In this document: piece by piece, positions 52,049 to 61,125 of the stretch
Layout of the letters: every line of letters starts with the position of its first letter
Numbering within the stretch: the stretch's first letter is position 1
Source of the DNA: SIG469 sp964384255
GTDB taxonomy: Bacteria; Bacillota; Clostridia; Oscillospirales; Oscillospiraceae
Assembly: GCA_964384255.1 (NCBI GenBank)
Contig: CAYLKH010000003.1
Coordinates: 9,462-73,461, forward strand
Length of the DNA stretch: 64,000 nucleotides
Reading direction: 5' to 3'
Notes under the pieces: generated by a model
Told to the model about the DNA's origin: nothing
Database searches by the model: none
What the model saw: only the letters and a program-made list of their open reading frames with translations
Made by a program: the position numbers and the translations under genes

Positions 52049-52167
52049 AAAAGTTCCCCCCTATGTAGTTATCTCGTAAAGTAAATATAACATATTGACT
52101 CCCCATCGTCAACAATTTATTCTGTGCAGGATGTAGAAAAACAGCGCCATTCTTTGGGGAAAATTCC

Positions 52168-53310
52168 TTATTGACTTTTTGACTGGCTTGATATAACACG
52201 GCAAAGACTCTCTCCAAACAGGCGTATGGCAGCCTTTGCCTGGGACAGAGTATTGCCCGCGAAACCGGTTTCGACTATGAGCGAGCCACAGGTCGTATGC
52301 TGGTTGAAACGCTCCTGACGCAGATTGATGGGACGCATGAGTCCCGGATGCTCGCTGTTTGTGACTGCCTGGAGAGCCAGAGCCAGCTTTAGATTCTCCC
52401 GCCAGTTTGGGTGGGAAAGGCCACCCTCGTCGGTACCTACCACCAGCATTAGCTGAGAAGCGGGTTCGTCGCCGCCGTTATAGTATGTGGCGATGGCCTC
52501 GCCGGTGGCGGTCACGCCGGAATCACGATGGAGATCGATCACGATCTGGATAGACGGATATTTTTCGAGATTCTGCTGGATGACCTCAAGGGTCCTGGTG
52601 TAAGAGCCGGTGTATGAAGGATAGTCGTTGACCGTTGTGTCATGGATGACTCCTATTCCGCATCCTGTAAGTACTGCTGCCAGCTCGTTGCCCACGGCGA
52701 CAATGTTTTGCTCCTGGTCGGTGGTGCGCCAGCTGTCGGAGGCGGAGTACTGGCCATCGTATTCCTGGGTATAGGCTTCGCAGGTGTGGGTGTGGACAAT
52801 AAGCACCAGCGGGCCTGAAAGGTCAGGGTTTAGCTCTAACGGTTCTGTAAGCAGTGCAAAGGTGTCGGGAGTGTAGGATGTGGCATTGGTATACTCTATG
52901 GCCTGAGCATCGTCGGCAGTGAACTCCAGCGGCTGCGGGGAAAGGACGATGCTTTCGTCATCAATGCTGTCAGGTGATGCCGACAGAATGATGTCGGCGG
53001 TTTCCGGCGGTGTTTCCGGCTCCGGAGATGGCTGCTCAGAGGGCAGGGGAGCTTCGTCGCCGCTTATTTCGGGACTGGGCGATGGAGCGGATGCTGTATG
53101 GTTGGTGAATACGCTGCCGGTTTCGGCTTCCAGGGCGGCGCAGACAAAGCTGCGGTTGCTGCCGAGGCGTATAAGAGCGCTGTCCAGCGCCGCGCCCAGC
53201 CCCAGAGAGTTCATAAGCCGTATCAGCGCCGCAAAGCATATCATCAGGCAGATCAGTCCTGCCGGTTGAACGTTTCGCCGACGGTAATAGCGCAGCTGCC
53301 TCCTTCGCAT
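52168..53310 (-). CDS. spoIIP: Stage II sporulation protein P (SpoIIP)
   Basis: 380 aa. Short cytoplasmic start M-R-R-R-Q, one transmembrane segment (about 18-36), a Pro/Ser/Glu-rich linker, then the SpoIIP amidase/endopeptidase domain: V-L-I-V-H-T-H-T-C-E-A-Y (about 163-174), D-L-H-R-D-S-G (about 259-265), and the C-terminal Q-H-T-T-C-G-S-L-I-V-E-T-G. It degrades septal peptidoglycan with SpoIID and SpoIIM during engulfment, so the organism forms spores. ATG 53310 chosen, ten bases from AAGGAAGG. Confidence 0.92.
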   Translation of the reverse strand: MRRRQLRYYRRRNVQPAGLICLMICFAALIRLMNSLGLGAALDSALIRLGSNRSFVCAALEAETGSVFTNHTASAPSPSPEISGDEAPLPSEQPSPEPETPPETADIILSASPDSIDDESIVLSPQPLEFTADDAQAIEYTNATSYTPDTFALLTEPLELNPDLSGPLVLIVHTHTCEAYTQEYDGQYSASDSWRTTDQEQNIVAVGNELAAVLTGCGIGVIHDTTVNDYPSYTGSYTRTLEVIQQNLEKYPSIQIVIDLHRDSGVTATGEAIATYYNGGDEPASQLMLVVGTDEGGLSHPNWRENLKLALALQAVTNSEHPGLMRPINLRQERFNQHTTCGSLIVETGFAGNTLSQAKAAIRLFGESLCRVISSQSKSQ

Positions 53311-53473
53311 GAATATCAATCCTTCCTTTGTACAGTAGGTGCGGTATATATCTATTCGGCAAAAAGGAGATTTATGAGCGTAAACATAACCAAACTATGG
53401 ACACGCAGTGAAAAAACTGACACAAATACTTTAAAAATATTAACTTATTATTAATATATTTGAAGGTTTTTGC

Positions 53474-53502
53474 TTGACATAGGGCTTTGAGAGAATTAGA
53501 AT
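53474..53502 (+). promoter_or_regulatory. Sigma-A promoter of rny
   Basis: TTGACA at 53474-53479, 17-base spacer, TAGAAT at 53497-53502, 100 bases before the rny start. Confidence 0.8.
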
Positions 53503-53601
53503 AAACTAGGAATGATTCGGTGTCGCTCCAATTTGTCGTTGCGGCGCCGTGTTTTCTTTATAATCCATATCTTATACACTGTAAGGAGGTAATAGCCTGA
53601 T

Positions 53602-55158
53602 ATGCCTACACCATTATTGGCTATCCTTTCGGCTTTGGCCGGTTTAGTTATAGGAGCATTGATCATGTTCCCCATTGCGGTCAATTATCGCAAGCGTGTC
53701 GCTGAAAGAGAAATATCCAGCGCAGAAGAAGAGGCAAAGCGCATAATCAATGAATCCATAAAGAACGCCGAAAGCAAGCAGCGCGAAATGCTGCTGGAGG
53801 CAAAGGAGGAGATCCACAAAAACCGTTCCGAAGCTGAAAAGGAACTCAAAGAACGACGCTCCGATGTTCAAAAGCAGGAACGCAGGCTTCAGCAAAAAGA
53901 AGAAAACCTTGACAAAAAAACCGAAGCTATTGAAAAAAAGGAAGATTCGCTGAACAAAAAACTGGCCAACGCCGATGCCCTCAATCAGGAGGTCAAGGAG
54001 ATCAAGGCCAGTCAGCTGAAAATGCTGGAAAAAATATCCGGCTTCACCGTTGACGAAGCAAAGGAATACATTATCAAGAGCGTTGAAACCGAGGTCCGTC
54101 ACGAAACTGCCATGAAGATCATGGAGATCGAAACTCAGCTTAAGGAAGAATCCGATCAGCGGGCCAGAGAAATTATTGCCACCGCTATTCAGCGCTGCGC
54201 TGCCGACCATGCGGCAGAAACCACTGTTTCGGTCGTTCCCCTGCCTAACGACGAAATGAAGGGTCGGATCATTGGTCGCGAGGGCCGCAACATACGGTCC
54301 ATCGAAACCCTTACGGGAGTTGACCTCATTATCGACGACACTCCCGAGGCCATCACTTTATCTGGATTTGACCCGGTGCGGCGTGAGATCGCCCGACTGA
54401 CCCTTGAAAAGCTTATTGCTGACGGACGTATCCACCCCACTCGCATTGAAGAGATGTATGAAAAATCCCGCCGCGAGGTGGAACACACCATCAAATCCGA
54501 GGGCGAGAGAGCTACCTTTGAAACCGGTATCCATGGACTGCATGGTGAACTGGTCAAGCTGCTGGGCCGCCAGAAATATCGCACCAGTTACGGCCAGAAT
54601 GTACTCAATCACTCTATTGAGGTCGCCCATATTGCCGGACTTATGGCTGCTGAGCTGGGAGAAGATGTGACCCTGGCGAAGCGGGCCGGTCTGCTGCACG
54701 ACCTGGGCAAAGCCGTGGACCACGAGATGGAAGGCTCCCATGTTTCTATCGGTGTTGAGCTGGCCAGAAAATACAAGGAATCTCCCCAGGTCATCCACGC
54801 TATCGAAGCACATCATGGCGATGTGGAACCCAAAACCGTTATCGCCTGTCTGGTCCAGGCGGCCGATGCCATATCCGCTGCCCGCCCCGGCGCCCGCCGC
54901 GAGAATCTGGAAAACTATATCAAGCGGCTTGAAAAGCTCGAAGAGATCACCAGTTCCTTCCCGGGAGTTGACAAATCCTACGCCATTCAGGCTGGCCGCG
55001 AGGTCCGCATCATGGTCAAGCCCGAGGAGGTTTCCGAAGACAGCATGGTCCTTCTGGCCAGAGACATTGCCAAAAAGCTCGAGGACGAGCTGGAATATCC
55101 GGGTCAGATCAAAGTTAATATTATCCGCGAAACCAAAGCTGTGGATTATGCAAAATGA
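53602..55158 (+). CDS. rny: Ribonuclease Y
   Basis: 518 aa, standard length. N-terminal transmembrane helix (about 5-25), long coiled coil (about 30-150) of E/K/R heptads, KH domain (G-R-I-I-G-R-E-G-R-N near 217), HD hydrolase with L-L-H-D-L-G-K-A (about 361-368) and H-H-G-D-V-E-P downstream. Endonuclease that starts mRNA decay in Firmicutes, anchored to the membrane. SD AAGGAGG. Confidence 0.96.
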   Translation: MPTPLLAILSALAGLVIGALIMFPIAVNYRKRVAEREISSAEEEAKRIINESIKNAESKQREMLLEAKEEIHKNRSEAEKELKERRSDVQKQERRLQQKEENLDKKTEAIEKKEDSLNKKLANADALNQEVKEIKASQLKMLEKISGFTVDEAKEYIIKSVETEVRHETAMKIMEIETQLKEESDQRAREIIATAIQRCAADHAAETTVSVVPLPNDEMKGRIIGREGRNIRSIETLTGVDLIIDDTPEAITLSGFDPVRREIARLTLEKLIADGRIHPTRIEEMYEKSRREVEHTIKSEGERATFETGIHGLHGELVKLLGRQKYRTSYGQNVLNHSIEVAHIAGLMAAELGEDVTLAKRAGLLHDLGKAVDHEMEGSHVSIGVELARKYKESPQVIHAIEAHHGDVEPKTVIACLVQAADAISAARPGARRENLENYIKRLEKLEEITSSFPGVDKSYAIQAGREVRIMVKPEEVSEDSMVLLARDIAKKLEDELEYPGQIKVNIIRETKAVDYAK

Positions 55159-55166
55159 TTTCAAGT

Positions 55167-55198
55167 CCAGGCAACCCGAAGGTTGCCTGGATTTTTTG
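55167..55198 (+). terminator. Terminator of rny
   Basis: CCAGGCAACC-CGAA-GGTTGCCTGG then ATTTTTTG. Confidence 0.9.
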
Positions 55199-55295
55199 CA
55201 ATTTCTCCATGTTTCCAACATAATCCTGATTGCAATTATTTTTAAATATGATATATTAATAAGGTTAGGACAAAAAATTAGGAGTGACCCTGTAT

Positions 55296-57257
55296 ATGAA
55301 AAAACAACTGCTGGCTTTGATGCTGGCTTTGTCGATGATATTTTCTGTATTGGCGGCCTGCGGCAAGAAGGAGACGGAAGAGCCGACAGAGCCTCAGACG
55401 GCGGAAAGCTCTGAGCCGGTCCAGAGCGTTCAGCCGGAAACGGTGGTTTCGGAAGAACCGGTGCTGTATGATGACAGCGGAATGCTGATAGTCCCCTTTG
55501 TGGAAACTCAGCAGATAAGTATGTGGGACGTTATTGATGACGACGCTCAGCCGCTGGCTACCGCTGTTGACGCGGCCATTGGCGGCCTGCTGAATGTCAG
55601 CCTGACCTATTGCTATGCCACCGAATCTACAGCCGCTGCACAGTTTGCCATGATGGAGGCTTCCGGGGAGTATTATGACCTGATGCTGGATGTTGACAGA
55701 TACTATTCCGGCGGCGCTGACGCTGCTATTGACGACGGAGTTATTATGGACCTTCAGGGGCTGGCCAAGCTGGTGCCAAATCTTGAAAGCGCCATGTATG
55801 AGCATGAGGAATATTTTAAGCTTACGGAATCCGGAAGGCTGTTTCAGCTGCCTGTTATTGTGACCTCTGCCATCGACCCCGACGCCATGGGGATCATGAC
55901 CCGGCGGGACGGCCTTGAATATCTGGAAATAACCTCGCCTGAAACCTATGACGAGTTTTTCTTCCTGTTGCAGATGCTCAAAAACATCTGCGGCGCAAAG
56001 CGGGGCTATCTGCTGCCTGACGACGGATTTTCCGAGGGCCTTGCTTATGGGTTCGGAGCCTATAACGGGTTTTATCAGGTAGACAATGTTGTTAAATATG
56101 GATTCCTTGAGCAGAGCTATAAGGAATACATGGATTATGTTTATGTTCTGCTGGACAACAAGCTGGCTATTTTTGAGCAGGCCGGTTCGGGATATGACCT
56201 TAAGGGCAGGGTAAACTCCAGCTGGGTGACCACCTGGTATGGCGGACTTGACCAATGGGATCAGGCGGCCCAGGTATTGGAAGACGATCAGATCGCGGCG
56301 ATTGGATGGCCCACCCCTGAAAGAGGAGGCACTGTTCACTTTATCGAGACGGATGATATCCAGGTCAGGGGCGTGTCGGTTTCTGCCGATGCGGGTCAGA
56401 CCAGGGGAGATGTGATATTTGCGCTGGTGAACTATCTGTACAGCGATGAATTTACCGTTATTGCCAACTGCGGCCTTGAGGGCGAAAGCTACAGCCGGGA
56501 CGCAGAGGGCGGTGTGATACTCAGCGACAGTATTCTCCTGGCTGATGACCCCCCAGCGGCGCTGAAAGAGGTTTCGCTGATGATGAATCTGCCCCGGTTT
56601 GTCACCAATACATACCTTGCAGAAGGCTATAGCGAAGGTCAGCAGGAGGCGCTTGAAATATGGCACACCGGGGTCGATGGCAGCTATCTGCTGCCGGAGC
56701 TGGAGATATCGGCAGAGGATCAGGAATACATTGACTCGGTAATGGCTGACGTTTCGGTTATGGCTCAGGAATTTTTGCTGGGTTATATTCAGGGCGACTA
56801 TGATGCCTATGATTATGAAGACACCATGGCGGAGATGACAGAGCTGGGTATTCGCCAGGTGATCGACATTTATCAGATCGCTCTGACCGGAGAGGCCGTT
56901 CCCTATGAGGAGCCTGAGGAGACTCTGGCAGACAAGATAATACCTGCCTATTCATCTTCCGGGTCATCTCCTGCGCCGGAGGTATCACCAGAGCCGGAAG
57001 AAGAACCTGCGGAGAGCGAAGCTCCTGGTGAACCCGGTGAAGGGGAACTGGAAATTGAAGGAGACGGGGAGACTGTTGAGCTGCCTGACACTCCAGTGGA
57101 TATTGACAGCGATATCGTTTTACCACCTCAGGAATCCGAACCGACCGGGGAGGAGCCTGCTGATTCCGGCGAGCCTGAGAGCGGGCCGACAGCTCCTGAA
57201 CCCGAAACAGAGGAACCCGCGGAGGAAGAGAGTTCCGGACTGATTTTAGAGTTTTAA
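55296..57257 (+). CDS. Solute-binding-like lipoprotein with acidic C-terminal tail
   Basis: 653 aa. Lipobox L-A-A-C (Cys22), Glu/Pro linker, a domain distantly like the binding lipoproteins at 11687, 28090 and 31410 (F-A-M-M-E-A-S-G-E-Y-Y-D-L, then a C-terminal L-L-G-Y-I-Q-G-D-Y), and a 115-residue tail of Pro, Glu and Ser ending S-G-L-I-L-E-F. The next gene (LCP, 57362) ends in a similar G-A-I-L-D-F after a similar acidic tail. Start ATG 55296 chosen for the lipoprotein signal. Likely surface lipoprotein with a wall-related rather than uptake role, given the neighbour; this is inference. Confidence 0.75.
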   Translation: MKKQLLALMLALSMIFSVLAACGKKETEEPTEPQTAESSEPVQSVQPETVVSEEPVLYDDSGMLIVPFVETQQISMWDVIDDDAQPLATAVDAAIGGLLNVSLTYCYATESTAAAQFAMMEASGEYYDLMLDVDRYYSGGADAAIDDGVIMDLQGLAKLVPNLESAMYEHEEYFKLTESGRLFQLPVIVTSAIDPDAMGIMTRRDGLEYLEITSPETYDEFFFLLQMLKNICGAKRGYLLPDDGFSEGLAYGFGAYNGFYQVDNVVKYGFLEQSYKEYMDYVYVLLDNKLAIFEQAGSGYDLKGRVNSSWVTTWYGGLDQWDQAAQVLEDDQIAAIGWPTPERGGTVHFIETDDIQVRGVSVSADAGQTRGDVIFALVNYLYSDEFTVIANCGLEGESYSRDAEGGVILSDSILLADDPPAALKEVSLMMNLPRFVTNTYLAEGYSEGQQEALEIWHTGVDGSYLLPELEISAEDQEYIDSVMADVSVMAQEFLLGYIQGDYDAYDYEDTMAEMTELGIRQVIDIYQIALTGEAVPYEEPEETLADKIIPAYSSSGSSPAPEVSPEPEEEPAESEAPGEPGEGELEIEGDGETVELPDTPVDIDSDIVLPPQESEPTGEEPADSGEPESGPTAPEPETEEPAEEESSGLILEF

Positions 57258-57265
57258 CTCACTGA

Positions 57266-57331
57266 GTAACCGATGTCAAACCGGGGCAGATATAAAGATA
57301 GACATCTGCTTATGATCTGATCGACGGTTAC
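57266..57331. repeat. Inverted repeat with GTAACCG ends
   Basis: Arms GTAACCG and CGGTTAC enclose a second stem GCAGAT/ATCTGC. End arms match those of the 46792-46955 element, but the length is 66 bases and inner pairing differs. Lies between two coding genes with no T-run. Confidence 0.5.
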
Positions 57332-57361
57332 ACAACTTAAAGATAAACGGAGACGCTGCAA

Positions 57362-58984
57362 ATGGACGAATCAAACAGCAAGCTTCAGCCTCAGGATACT
57401 GAAGCTGGAGAAAAAAAGAAGCTCAGCGGCAAGAAAAAAGCGCTTATTATAGCCGGAGCGGTGGTACTGGCCCTTATCCTGCTGGTGGTGGGGATCGGAG
57501 TGTTTATGCTAAGCGGCCTGAACAAGGACACGGAAATAAGCAACATGGATCCTTCGGAGCTGGGCGCTACTCCCGGAGCTACCACCATTGTCAGGGGCAC
57601 TTCTGACACTGACGAAGCCCTCAGCGCAGACAGGATCGTTGCTAACGGGGACTATAAGCATGTGGAGCTTCCGGAAGAGGTCAGCGTATATATCGGTCAG
57701 AGCAGCGAAAACGTAAGCACTTTGCTGCCCGGAGCTGAGGATATCCAGGTTTTTGCCGTCTTTGGGACCGACCTGGAAGATCTGTCAGACTGCAATATGA
57801 TCGTGGCGTTGGACCGGGTCCATAACAAAATCAAAATTATTTCCATCGCCCGGGACTCTTATGTTTATTATTCAGACCTTGGCATAAGCAGCAAAATCAA
57901 TCATGCCTATAACTGGGGCGGTCCCGCCATGTCTATCAAGGTGCTTAACGAGAACTATTATCTTAACATTGAAGACTATGTCAGCGTGGACTGGGATCAG
58001 ATGCAGAACATAGTTAACTATCTGCACGGAGTCTGGGTTTATCTTGATTATGACGAATGGGTGGCTATCGGTTCTCCTGAGCGGTATGAATACGACAAGT
58101 ATGTCAAGCTTTATGGTCTTCACGCCAGAAAGTATGCCGGGCTGAGATCTATCGACAGCGACTTCCAGCGCATGAGCCGCCAGCAGGAGGTGCTTACCTC
58201 CATGTATAAAATTGGCAGAAACCTCAAGTTTTCCAAATATCCCGGTCTGATATATTATTGCCTGAATATGTGTACCACCTCTTTCGGGTACTCTGAGCTT
58301 TTGGAAATGAGTACCATAATGCTGGAGGAAGAGCTTGAGATCGAATTTTACACCTTCCCTCCCGATGACGATACATACGCCTGGGGTGGGTTTATCGACG
58401 ACGTATTTTACTTTGTTTACGATACTGACAAGGCCAGCGACGAGATATATAAAATAATCTACGAGGAGCTTTATGTCAGCGGATATGACAACGAAGAGGA
58501 CAAAGCCGAAGAAGAACCTGTGACGGAAAGCGCCAAGCCTGCCGCATCGGCTAAGCCCGCCACGTCGCCCAAGCCTGCTGCATCTGCTGAGCCTGACACG
58601 GCCGCGTCTCCGACCCCGGAAACATCTGCCGAGCCTGAACCGTCAGCCCAGACGACTGCGACTCCGGTGGAGCCATCTGACCCGTTGGATGCATTGCTCC
58701 CGGCGGAGCCTGAACCGGATACCGGGGAAGAGGAGCAGCAGACTACAGATGCTGAGGAGCCATCTGACCCGCTGGACGCTTTGATCCCTGAAAGCGAGAT
58801 GCCGTCTGATGATACGACGGACGCTCAGGAGCCGACGGCAGGGGGAGAGGGTGAAGTGGAAGCTTCGCAGCAGCCTTCGGATCCAATGGATGCCCTTATC
58901 CCGTCGGAGGAACCTGACGAAGATCCCGGGGAAAGCGGAGACTCCGCTCAGGAAAGCAACCCGGGAGCTATTTTGGATTTTTAA
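57362..58984 (+). CDS. LytR-CpsA-Psr (LCP) family protein with long acidic tail
   Basis: 540 aa. Short cytoplasmic Lys-rich start, transmembrane segment (about 28-50), LCP domain (about 130-380: V-F-G-T-D-L, I-I-S-I-A-R-D-S-Y, K-I-N-H-A-Y near 177, and later R-M-S-R-Q-Q-E-V-L). LCP proteins transfer wall teichoic acid or other polymers from lipid carrier to peptidoglycan. The tail of about 150 residues has three copies of P-S-D-P-x-D-A-L-[IL]-P and ends G-A-I-L-D-F. Same strand as 55296 with a repeat between them. Extracellular. Confidence 0.88.
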   Translation: MDESNSKLQPQDTEAGEKKKLSGKKKALIIAGAVVLALILLVVGIGVFMLSGLNKDTEISNMDPSELGATPGATTIVRGTSDTDEALSADRIVANGDYKHVELPEEVSVYIGQSSENVSTLLPGAEDIQVFAVFGTDLEDLSDCNMIVALDRVHNKIKIISIARDSYVYYSDLGISSKINHAYNWGGPAMSIKVLNENYYLNIEDYVSVDWDQMQNIVNYLHGVWVYLDYDEWVAIGSPERYEYDKYVKLYGLHARKYAGLRSIDSDFQRMSRQQEVLTSMYKIGRNLKFSKYPGLIYYCLNMCTTSFGYSELLEMSTIMLEEELEIEFYTFPPDDDTYAWGGFIDDVFYFVYDTDKASDEIYKIIYEELYVSGYDNEEDKAEEEPVTESAKPAASAKPATSPKPAASAEPDTAASPTPETSAEPEPSAQTTATPVEPSDPLDALLPAEPEPDTGEEEQQTTDAEEPSDPLDALIPESEMPSDDTTDAQEPTAGGEGEVEASQQPSDPMDALIPSEEPDEDPGESGDSAQESNPGAILDF

Positions 58985-58993
58985 TATTAAAAG

Positions 58994-59030
58994 CAGTCAA
59001 CCGATCATGCAAATGACCGGTTGACTTTTT
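58994..59030 (+). terminator. Terminator of the LCP gene
   Basis: AGTCAACCG and CGGTTGACT arms around partly paired ATCAT/ATGAC, then TTTTTC. Confidence 0.75.
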
Positions 59031-59084
59031 CTTACAGACTGATATACTTTGTATAATAACAAAATTATAAGGAAGGAAAAGAAA

Positions 59085-59696
59085 ATGAAAGAAAGACTTA
59101 TATTCAGAGACTTTGCCGAAAAAATGGGTACCGCTATGGATATTTCTGAGCCAAAGCCCGGTGCGCCCATGGTCCACAACAATGTGTGGAGCGCTGAAAA
59201 GGGAAAAGAAGCTATTGAGTATCTGCGGAAATATGCCGACGACGGATATTTTGAATTTGATGGCCACGGAGACTGCTGGCTGATGATGGCGGCTATGTAT
59301 GCTCTTAAGGACTGTGATATCAACGCATATATCATGGTGTTTGACGGCTGCCTGAAAATCAGGCCCTATGCTCTGGGGGATGAGCCTGCTCAGGGTCAGC
59401 CGTGTACCTTTAGCGTTGAGGAAAAGGGAGACGACGTTTTGCTGACGGTCCATCTGGAAGAGGGGAAGGGTCCCTTTGATATGCCATTTGAAAAGGTTGT
59501 CGCCCCTGTTTTGCCCGACGGGAAAAAAATTTATGTTCGCCTTGATGGGCGCCATTTGCTCAACTGTTTCCCCCTGACCATGACCTATGGGGAAAAGGCG
59601 GCGGCGATGTATATGGATTATGCCGGTCAGTGCGTTTGCTGCCTGTCAAACGTTGATGGGGTGGACATTGGCGACCGGGTGAGCTGCCCGTTTTAA
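59085..59696 (+). CDS. Unknown 203-aa protein
   Basis: Cytoplasmic, no membrane segment. Noted segments: R-L-I-F-R-D-F-A-E-K-M-G, D-G-Y-F-E-F-D-G-H-G-D-C-W-L-M-M-A-A-M-Y (about 48-67) with a possible Cys-His pair, and near the end Y-A-G-Q-C-V-C-C-L-S-N-V-D-G-V-D. I recognise no family. Start ATG 59085 after GGAAGG and upstream of the S41 protease gene by about 110 bases with no terminator seen, so the two may be co-transcribed. Confidence 0.65.
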   Translation: MKERLIFRDFAEKMGTAMDISEPKPGAPMVHNNVWSAEKGKEAIEYLRKYADDGYFEFDGHGDCWLMMAAMYALKDCDINAYIMVFDGCLKIRPYALGDEPAQGQPCTFSVEEKGDDVLLTVHLEEGKGPFDMPFEKVVAPVLPDGKKIYVRLDGRHLLNCFPLTMTYGEKAAAMYMDYAGQCVCCLSNVDGVDIGDRVSCPF

Positions 59697-59806
59697 AACA
59701 AAGGGGAAAACAAATTATTTAGATTTCGTTATGTTATTCTTGCTTTTTCTGCTGATATGAACTAAAATATATTCGTGAAGATGTATCATATTACAGAGGA
59801 ATCGTA

Positions 59807-61078
59807 ATGAAGAGCAGATTTGAGCGAAGATACGACAAAATATTGAAGGATATTATCCTTACCCTGAAAGAGGATTACGCCGGGTTTGACGAAGTATGGC
59901 CCGAGTATCAGCCTACCTTTTACATAACCGCTGCCGGAACCAAGCACCACAATAACGAGCTGTATGACGACCTTTTTTTGCAGTATGTCAGCCAGATGCT
60001 GGCTACTACCGGCGACCGAAGCCTGCGGTTGAAGCTTGACGAATATGAGGATTATCATCCCTGGACTCCGGGCTTCTTCGCCCGAAGGAGCGGGGACGGA
60101 CTGATAGTGACCGACGTTTTTGAGGAGCAAAGACTGGCTCCCGGCGACACCATAATCGAGATCAACCGACAAAGCCCGGCGAAGCTGAGAGAAAGCCTGC
60201 AAAAGAACTTTTTCTATTCCGACATTTCTGAGCGGGAGATATGGCACGGCCTGTTGAAAATGGCTGACCATATTCTGGTCAAAAAGCGTGGAGGGGATAC
60301 CGAGGATATACCCCTGGGGCGATATCCCCGCCGAAATGCAGTCCGTCAGGCCCGAGTGCTTGAGATGGAGGCTGGAACAGTATGTTTCGATCCGGGTACC
60401 TTTGACGGAGGGCTACAGCCTTTTGTTGACCGGGAGCGTACCCTGCTCACCGGCTGCGAAAAGCTTATTATTGACCTTCGCCGCTGCGGAGGAAGCTGCG
60501 ACGAGGATGTTTTGGCGCTGTTGCCCCTGGTAGTGTCCGGGGATGCTCTGTGGGAAGAGGCTCTGGCTCAGGAGCCGGTGCTTACCAACTACACCGCCAA
60601 GAACTGCGCCTGCCTGTGGTACCCTGTTCAGCAGTGGCTGGACTGCAATGGGCCTGACAGAGAGCTGGAGGAATTTGTATCGCAGATCAGGGCCCGTTCG
60701 GGAGCCGGTTGGATCGAAGAACCCTGCGACCGATGGGAAGGCGTTATCGGGAGGCTGGACGGCGCCGCGCCGTCTAAGGTGGTTGTCATTACCGACACCT
60801 GGTGTGAAGGCTCGGCCGAGGCTTTTGCCGAGATTGCCGCAAGGCAACCGGGGATCACGGTCATTGGCCGCCCGACTATGGGTACGCTGGATTATTCAAA
60901 CTTTATCAGTAAAGAGCTGGACGAGGGTTTTACCCTCACGTGGCCCATAAGCAAAAGAAAGTCTGTAGCTTCCGGGGGCGGCATAAAGGGCAAGGGTCTG
61001 CCGGTGGATATATATGTTCCCTTTACTGCGGACGAAGCCACGGCGGATATTCTACTTGAAAAAGCGATCAAACTTTAA
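59807..61078 (+). CDS. S41-family peptidase (C-terminal processing type), no signal peptide
   Basis: 423 aa. An N-terminal region, a PDZ-like stretch (G-L-I-V-T-D-V-F-E-E-Q-R-L-A-P-G-D-T-I-I-E-I, about 100-122), then the S41 catalytic fold: L-I-I-D-L-R-R-C-G-G (about 220-229), W-C-E-G-S-A-E-A-F-A (nucleophile Ser near 335). It lacks a signal peptide or membrane anchor, unlike typical CtpA proteins. Start ATG 59807. Because it is followed by the FAD oxidoreductase with Gly/Pro tract (45 bases downstream) it may be part of that unit. Substrate unknown. Confidence 0.8.
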   Translation: MKSRFERRYDKILKDIILTLKEDYAGFDEVWPEYQPTFYITAAGTKHHNNELYDDLFLQYVSQMLATTGDRSLRLKLDEYEDYHPWTPGFFARRSGDGLIVTDVFEEQRLAPGDTIIEINRQSPAKLRESLQKNFFYSDISEREIWHGLLKMADHILVKKRGGDTEDIPLGRYPRRNAVRQARVLEMEAGTVCFDPGTFDGGLQPFVDRERTLLTGCEKLIIDLRRCGGSCDEDVLALLPLVVSGDALWEEALAQEPVLTNYTAKNCACLWYPVQQWLDCNGPDRELEEFVSQIRARSGAGWIEEPCDRWEGVIGRLDGAAPSKVVVITDTWCEGSAEAFAEIAARQPGITVIGRPTMGTLDYSNFISKELDEGFTLTWPISKRKSVASGGGIKGKGLPVDIYVPFTADEATADILLEKAIKL

Positions 61079-61125
61079 AAGCAATTAACTTTAATCAATA
61101 GAAGAAATGGAAAGGAAAAAATACT

